Shown: piece by piece, positions 59,719 to 64,000 of the stretch | How the letters are laid out: each line of letters opens with the position of its first letter | Numbering within the stretch: position 1 is the first letter of the stretch | Assembly: GCA_052387695.1 (NCBI GenBank) | Contig: JBQTIX010000041.1 | Coordinates: 13,395-77,394, forward strand | Reading direction: 5' to 3' | Length of the DNA stretch: 64,000 nt | DNA from: Panacagrimonas sp052387695 | GTDB taxonomy: Bacteria > Pseudomonadota > Gammaproteobacteria > Nevskiales > Nevskiaceae | Notes under the pieces: generated by a model | The model's database searches: none | Told to the model about the DNA's origin: nothing | The model's input: only the letters and a program-made list of their open reading frames with translations | Translations under genes and position numbers: made by a program

Positions 59719-60861
59719 TTATTCGAAGCCGGCTCGTGCCATGCGATCCGACAAGCTCTGCTTGCGGACGTGTGCTTGCCGGAATCGCGCCAGGCTTGCG
59801 CTGAATTCGGCGCCGCCGTGCCGACGCTCCGCAAGTTCGCGCAGATCGACCAGAATGGCGATGGCCGCGTCGTAGTCTTTGGGGCGCTTGGTGGAGACCC
59901 GCGTTTCGATCCGGTTCCACAGTTCGGGCTCGCGGCCGCTCAGCTTCTGCAAGTGCGCTTCACGAAGCGCCGCCTGTTCGCGCTCACGCCTCGCGGCCTC
60001 TGCGGCGGCTTTCTGCGCTTGCGCTTTCCGGCGCTTCTGCGTGACCCGATCCGCGGTGTCCAACAATGCCGCCGCGGTCCGCGCGGGCTCGGCAGCAGCG
60101 TCCGAGGAATCGTGCGATTCCCGAAAGCCACCGAGCAGTTCCGCGCGCACCTGCAACTCTTCGCCACGAGTCAGACGCAACAGCCAGTCGTCCTTCGCCG
60201 ACACGGGCAGCGCCGCGATCCATTCTGCCAGCGCTTCCGGCGGGTCGGCTTGCGTCAGCTCCGCGCTGCGCTCGGCGGCAGCCGCGATCAGGCTGCGATC
60301 GATGCGAAGAAAGTCGGCCATGGCCCGCAGCGGCGCGCTGAGCGTGGCCAGACCCGGTGGCACCGGCGGTTCGGCTGCGTCGTCGTCCAGCTCACGATGC
60401 TGCGCGCACGACAACCATGCAAGGTATAGCGCGCGGTGGTCGCCGCGGGCGAGGTCGGCACGCAAGGGCACCAGCGCCGACAGCCAGCCGCTGCCTTCAT
60501 CCCATTCCTCGTCGCCTTCATCATCTTCGGAATCGAAGCTCAGAATCACGACGTCTTTCTCGACCCGCACGGACGCGGCCTCGCCCACGCAATAACGCCG
60601 CGCAAGCTCGGGATCGAGCGATCGACGCGGCAGGCGCAGCATGAACTCGCGCGTGCCCCAGTTGGCGACATGGACGAACGCATCGAAATACTTCCTCATC
60701 CACTCGCGAACGTCACCCTTGAAGTTGCCCCACTCGTAGTGATTGACGAAGCGCGTCGCGGTAATCGTCGCGCGGGTGGAGACGCCGCGCATCATGCGCA
60801 TTTCAGCGTCGGTCAGCGGACGGTCCAGGGCCTGGAATTCGTAGTACTGGTATTCGCTCAT
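59719..60861 (-). CDS. Conserved hypothetical protein, 380 aa
   Basis: Starts MSEYQYYEFQALDRPLTDAEM; the first 120 residues are strongly structured (RATITATRFVNHYEWGNFKGDVREWMRKYFDAFVHVANWGTREFMLRLPRR), followed by an acidic stretch (FDSEDDEGDEEWDEG) and a C-terminal half rich in Ala/Arg helices (residues about 270-320 probably coiled coil). I recognise the N-terminus as a widespread uncharacterised family but know no function. It separates the effector and adaptation modules of the CRISPR locus, on the opposite strand. Confidence 0.85.
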   Translation of the reverse strand: MSEYQYYEFQALDRPLTDAEMRMMRGVSTRATITATRFVNHYEWGNFKGDVREWMRKYFDAFVHVANWGTREFMLRLPRRSLDPELARRYCVGEAASVRVEKDVVILSFDSEDDEGDEEWDEGSGWLSALVPLRADLARGDHRALYLAWLSCAQHRELDDDAAEPPVPPGLATLSAPLRAMADFLRIDRSLIAAAAERSAELTQADPPEALAEWIAALPVSAKDDWLLRLTRGEELQVRAELLGGFRESHDSSDAAAEPARTAAALLDTADRVTQKRRKAQAQKAAAEAARREREQAALREAHLQKLSGREPELWNRIETRVSTKRPKDYDAAIAILVDLRELAERRHGGAEFSASLARFRQAHVRKQSLSDRMARAGFE

Positions 60862-60897
60862 TGGACGATTCCGTGATTCAGTCGCGCAGGCCCCTTT

Positions 60898-60980
60898 GAC
60901 TCTCCCTCACCCGGCGCTTCGCGCCACCCTCTCCCCACGGGAGAGGGTTTGGGCTCCCCTCTCCCGGAGGGAGAGGCGTC
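60898..60980. repeat. Dispersed palindromic repeat, two units
   Basis: gactctccctcacccggcgc, then ccctctccccacgggagagg, then ctcccctctcccggagggag. Same family as 59009 and 41675. It lies between the unknown gene and cas4-cas1; a 69-codon minus-strand frame over it (60858-61067) is probably spurious in its second half. Confidence 0.8.
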
Positions 60981-61092
60981 GACGATCGCCGCTTCGACAA
61001 GAGCGTCGAGCTTGCGCTTGCTGAGCTTGCCCATGCAGTCTTTCGGGAACGTGAGGTAGACGGACACAAGCCTGCCCGATCAGGAGGGATGC

Positions 61093-62799
61093 ATGGAAGC
61101 GCAACAGCACGAACTGCCTCTGCCGTTTCCCGAGCTGACGGGCGATCAGCCGCTGCTGCCGGCGCGCATGATCAACGAGTACGTCTACTGCCCGCGGCTC
61201 GCGTACCTGGAATGGGTGCAGGGCGAGTGGGCCGATTCCGGCGATACGGTCGAAGGCCGCAGCCGGCACCAGCGCGTGGACAAGCCTTCCGGCGAGCTGC
61301 CGCCTGCGGAGGAGCTGGAGCAGGAGGAACGCATTCACGCGCGGTCGGTCACGGTGTCGTCCACGCGTCTCGGACTCATTGCGAAGCTGGATTTGATCGA
61401 AGGCAGCGACGGCCAGGTCGTCCCGGTGGACTACAAGCGCGGCAAGCGCCCGCACGTCGCGCGCGGCGCGTACGACCCGGAGCGCGTGCAGCTCTGCATC
61501 CAGGGGCTGATTCTGGAAGACCAGGGCTACACCTGCGACGAGGGTGTGCTGTACTTCGTCGAGTCGCGCGAGCGCGTGCCGGTGGTGTTCGACGCCGAGC
61601 TGCGCGACCTCACGCTCTCCTCTATTCACGGTCTGCGCGGTATCGCGCTGGGTGGCCGCATCCCCGCCCCGCTGGAAGACTCGCCCAAGTGTCCGCGTTG
61701 CTCGCTGGTCGGCATCTGTCTTCCGGACGAAGTGAATTTTCTGCGGCGCGGGGAAACGCCGCCGCGCGCCATCGCCGTGGGTTTGACCGAAGCACTGCCG
61801 CTGTACGTGCAGGCGCACAAGGCCAAAGTCGCCAAGTCCGGCGACACGCTGGAAGTGACGGTGGACGACCAGTTCGCGGCGCGGCCGCGGCTGGCGGAGA
61901 TTTCGCAGGTGGTGCTGCAAGGCAACGTCTACGTCACCACGCCGACCTTGCACGAACTGATGAGCCGCGAGATTCCGGTGGTCTGGCAATCCTACGGCGG
62001 CTGGTTTCTGGGCTACACCGCGGGCATGGGCCACAAGAACGTGGAACTGCGCACCGCACAGTTTCGTGGCGCGGACGACGAGCGCGTGTGTCTCCAACTG
62101 GCCAAGGGATGGGTGCGCGCCAAGATTCAGAACTCGCGCACGCTCACGCGCCGCAACTGGCGCGGGCAGACGCCGCCCGACACGGTGATCGACCGCCTGG
62201 AACAGGCGATGAAATCGGCCAGCCGTGCCGGCTCGCTCGCGGAACTGCTGGGCGTGGAAGGCTCCGCCGCTGCCGCGTACTTCGGCGCCTTCGGCCAGTT
62301 GCTCAAGCAGGATGGAGAACCGGGCTTTGCGTTCAACTTCTCGCAGCGCAATCGGCGCCCGCCCGCGGACCCGGTCAATGCGCTGCTGTCTTACGCCTAC
62401 GCGCTACTCACCCGCGCATGGACCGTGGCGCTGGTCACATCGGGCTTCGATCCGTATCGCGGTTTCTACCATCAGCCGCGCTACGGCCGACCCGCACTGG
62501 CGCTGGACATGATGGAACCGTTCCGTCCCTTGATCGCAGACTCCTGCGTGATTCAGGCCATCAACAACGGCGAGGTTCGTCCCACGGATTTTGTCGGTGG
62601 GCCCGGCCGCACCAATCTTGCGGAGGCCGGTCGCAAGCGTTTCATCGGCACCTTCGAGCGGCGCATGAGTCACGAGGTCACGCACCCCCTGTTCGGATAC
62701 AAGCTCAGCTATCGCCGGCTGCTCGAAATGCAGGCGCGGCTGCTGGGTCGCTTCCTGCTCGGCGAAATTGCCGAGAACCCCAACTTCACCACACGGTAG
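61093..62799 (+). CDS. cas4-cas1: Cas4-Cas1 fusion (type I-G adaptation protein)
   Basis: A 568-residue fusion. Cas4 (about 1-220): iron-sulfur cysteines Cys33 (YCPRLAYLEW), Cys200, Cys203 and Cys209 (CPRCSLVGIC) and RecB-like nuclease motif with Asp100, Asp113 and Lys115 (VDYKRGK). Cas1 (about 225-568): metal residues Glu389 (GVEGSAAAAYF), His460 (FYHQPRYG) and Asp472/Glu475 (LDMMEPFRP). Cas4 trims prespacers and Cas1 integrates them; the fusion is typical of I-G. ATG is preceded by aggaggg. Confidence 0.95.
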   Translation: MEAQQHELPLPFPELTGDQPLLPARMINEYVYCPRLAYLEWVQGEWADSGDTVEGRSRHQRVDKPSGELPPAEELEQEERIHARSVTVSSTRLGLIAKLDLIEGSDGQVVPVDYKRGKRPHVARGAYDPERVQLCIQGLILEDQGYTCDEGVLYFVESRERVPVVFDAELRDLTLSSIHGLRGIALGGRIPAPLEDSPKCPRCSLVGICLPDEVNFLRRGETPPRAIAVGLTEALPLYVQAHKAKVAKSGDTLEVTVDDQFAARPRLAEISQVVLQGNVYVTTPTLHELMSREIPVVWQSYGGWFLGYTAGMGHKNVELRTAQFRGADDERVCLQLAKGWVRAKIQNSRTLTRRNWRGQTPPDTVIDRLEQAMKSASRAGSLAELLGVEGSAAAAYFGAFGQLLKQDGEPGFAFNFSQRNRRPPADPVNALLSYAYALLTRAWTVALVTSGFDPYRGFYHQPRYGRPALALDMMEPFRPLIADSCVIQAINNGEVRPTDFVGGPGRTNLAEAGRKRFIGTFERRMSHEVTHPLFGYKLSYRRLLEMQARLLGRFLLGEIAENPNFTTR

Positions 62800-62808
62800 A
62801 CCAGGCAA

Positions 62809-63099
62809 ATGGACGAACACCTGTACCTGGTCACCTACGACGTGTGCGACCCCAAGCGACTCCGGCGCGTGCATAAGCTGCTCAAGGGTTACGGAGAATG
62901 GGTGCAGTTGTCCGTGTTCCAGTGTCGGCTTTCGCGCAAGCGTCTCGCCGAAATGCAGCATCTGCTTGACGGCGCCATCGTCGACACTCAGGACCACATC
63001 CTGATCATGGACCTTGGCCACGCCGATCAGGTCAAGCCGCGCGTCATCAGCCTGGGCAAGACCTTTGACGCGGTGGCGCGCGAGCCGATCATCGTTTAG
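62809..63099 (+). CDS. cas2: Cas2
   Basis: The 96-residue structural partner of Cas1 in spacer integration. Ferredoxin-like fold with YLVTYDVCDPKRLRRVHKLLKGYGEWVQLSVFQC at the N-terminus (Asp11 in the first strand) and DHILIMDLG. It starts 9 nt after cas4-cas1 and is followed by the array leader. Confidence 0.95.
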   Translation: MDEHLYLVTYDVCDPKRLRRVHKLLKGYGEWVQLSVFQCRLSRKRLAEMQHLLDGAIVDTQDHILIMDLGHADQVKPRVISLGKTFDAVAREPIIV

Positions 63100-63330
63100 C
63101 GTGGAGCCGTGAACGAACGCCGTACCCGAGCTGCCATATTCGCGCGAGCGCTCCGATGGCAGCGCACAGCCGGGCAGCGCTCGCGCGGAGCCAGGTCTTT
63201 GACAATCAGCGATTTTTTCTGGAACCTCGCGGCCGGTGGGTCTCTGCGGGCAAAGCCAGTCGGCCGGTTTTTGGCAGCGCTCGCAATCCACCTTTGCAGA
63301 CCAGTCGGCGTGCGGGCTCCAGCGCCGACT
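63100..63330 (+). promoter_or_regulatory. CRISPR leader
   Basis: The 231 nt between cas2 and the first repeat contain no gene. An AT-richer patch near 63196-63220 with ttgaca (63199-63204) followed by a T-run may be the -35 region of the array promoter. The leader side is inferred because the far repeat is degenerate and repeats end in attgaagc on the plus strand. Confidence 0.7.
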
Positions 63331-63988
63331 GCATCCGCGGCGAATTCGCCGCGGCCTCATTGAAGCGAATTCCTGCTCGCCGCCCTGCTCCGCGGTGATT
63401 CCGGCATCCGCGCCGGGGTGCCGCGCGAACGTCTGATCGTCGCATCCGCGGCGAATTCGCCGCGGCCTCATTGAAGCTAGTCGTCGGGCATTTTGGCGGG
63501 GCCTTCGTTGAGAGGCATCCGCGGCGAATTCGCCGCGGCCTCATTGAAGCGAGGCGGTGCGCGCGCAGTTGGCGCAACTGGCGCAGGCATCCGCGGCGAA
63601 TTCGCCGCGGCCTCATTGAAGCCGTCGCGGCGAGGACTACTACGCCTTCGGCCGCTAGGCATCCGCGGCTAATTCGCCGCGGCCTCATTGAAGCAATTGC
63701 CCGGGGTGCTCCACCCAGCCGCCGGGCGTGGCGCATCCGCGGCGAATTCGCCGCGGCCTCATTGAAGCCGGCGCTGATCAATGAGCGCGGCCAGCTCGCT
63801 GGCGTGCATCCGCGGCGAATTCGCCGCGGCCTCATTGAAGCGCACGGTCAACGATGGTGGTGCGCAGGTGACCCAGGTGGCATCCGCGGCGAATTCGCCG
63901 CGGCCTCATTGAAGCTCCCGAGCATAAACCGTACATTCAGCCCGTACGGAAGGCATCCGCGGCGCATTAGCCGCGGCCACAATGAAGC
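63331..63988 (+). CRISPR. CRISPR array, nine 36-bp repeats, type I-G
   Basis: Repeats start at 63331, 63442, 63515, 63587, 63659, 63733, 63806, 63880 and 63953. Each has gcat, a 20-nt perfect palindrome ccgcggcgaattcgccgcgg, then cctcattgaagc. The fifth has one mismatch and the ninth four, marking the trailing end. Spacers are 36-38 nt except the first (75 nt). attgaagc at the 3' end is the expected crRNA 5' handle. Twelve bases follow the last repeat before the window ends. Confidence 0.97.
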
Positions 63989-64000
63989 GACAGGTACGGA

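Noticed and set aside
60858..61067. 69-codon minus-strand frame starting MSVYLTFPKDCMGKLSKRK
   Set aside because: The second half is a translated dispersed repeat; the first half alone is too short to support without homology.

Overview
The window is high-GC, densely coded bacterial chromosome. Its housekeeping genes point to a gammaproteobacterium, most likely of the Xanthomonadales/Lysobacterales lineage. The clues are the msbA-lpxK-trm112-kdsB block, smpB/rnfH/bamE/fur neighbours, the acidithiobacillus-type glutamate-cysteine ligase, groESL behind both a heat-shock promoter and a CIRCE-like element, tandem cysteine desulfurases next to cysE, and many short dispersed palindromes. The assignment rests on gene content only; no rRNA or tRNA gene was seen.

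1-28.5 kb is core chromosome: lipid A/KDO synthesis (msbA end, lpxK, kdsB), an acyl-CoA dehydrogenase, an OFA-type MFS transporter, a very large secreted beta-helix protein with a 62-proline linker, a DUF1338/VOC pair, a MacAB-like four-gene efflux operon, smpB, an NSS symporter, rnfH, bamE, fur, an M20 peptidase, pncC, gshA, coaBC, dut and groESL.

28.5-36 kb holds a Cre-like tyrosine recombinase and a 6.4-kb filamentous phage (inovirus) prophage. The prophage is bounded by a 17-bp direct repeat. At its left end this repeat is the core of a loxP-like 13-8-13 site just upstream of the recombinase gene. The recombinase lies outside the duplicated core, so the phage appears to use a recombinase resident in the host, analogous to phages that use XerCD/dif. 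The right-hand core lies inside the coding sequence of the phage repressor. The phage carries gII, gV, gVIII, gIII, gVI and gI/zot homologues in the usual order.

36-47 kb returns to core genes: thyA, a reduced iron-sulfur assembly set (iscA-like, iscU-like, sthA, two overlapping cysteine desulfurases, cysE), a vWA lipoprotein/ECF sigma/anti-sigma operon and a sirtuin.

47.4-64 kb is a type I-G (formerly I-U) CRISPR-Cas locus: a WYL regulator, a HIRAN protein with a twin-arginine-like signal, a small membrane protein, cas3 (helicase-HD), csx17 (cas8), csb1 (cas7), csb2 (cas5-cas6), a cas4-cas1 fusion, cas2 and a nine-repeat array. The csx17 reading frame carries an N-terminal Fic domain with the motif HPFPDLNGRISR, so the large subunit of the interference complex is fused to a predicted nucleotidyl-transferase toxin. 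A 66-codon frame nested at the start of the fusion has a Fic-inhibitor-like S-x3-E motif. This Fic-Csx17 pair is the strongest candidate here for an undescribed system. A PIN/Phd toxin-antitoxin pair, a DUF4143 ATPase and an unknown protein separate the effector module from the adaptation module.
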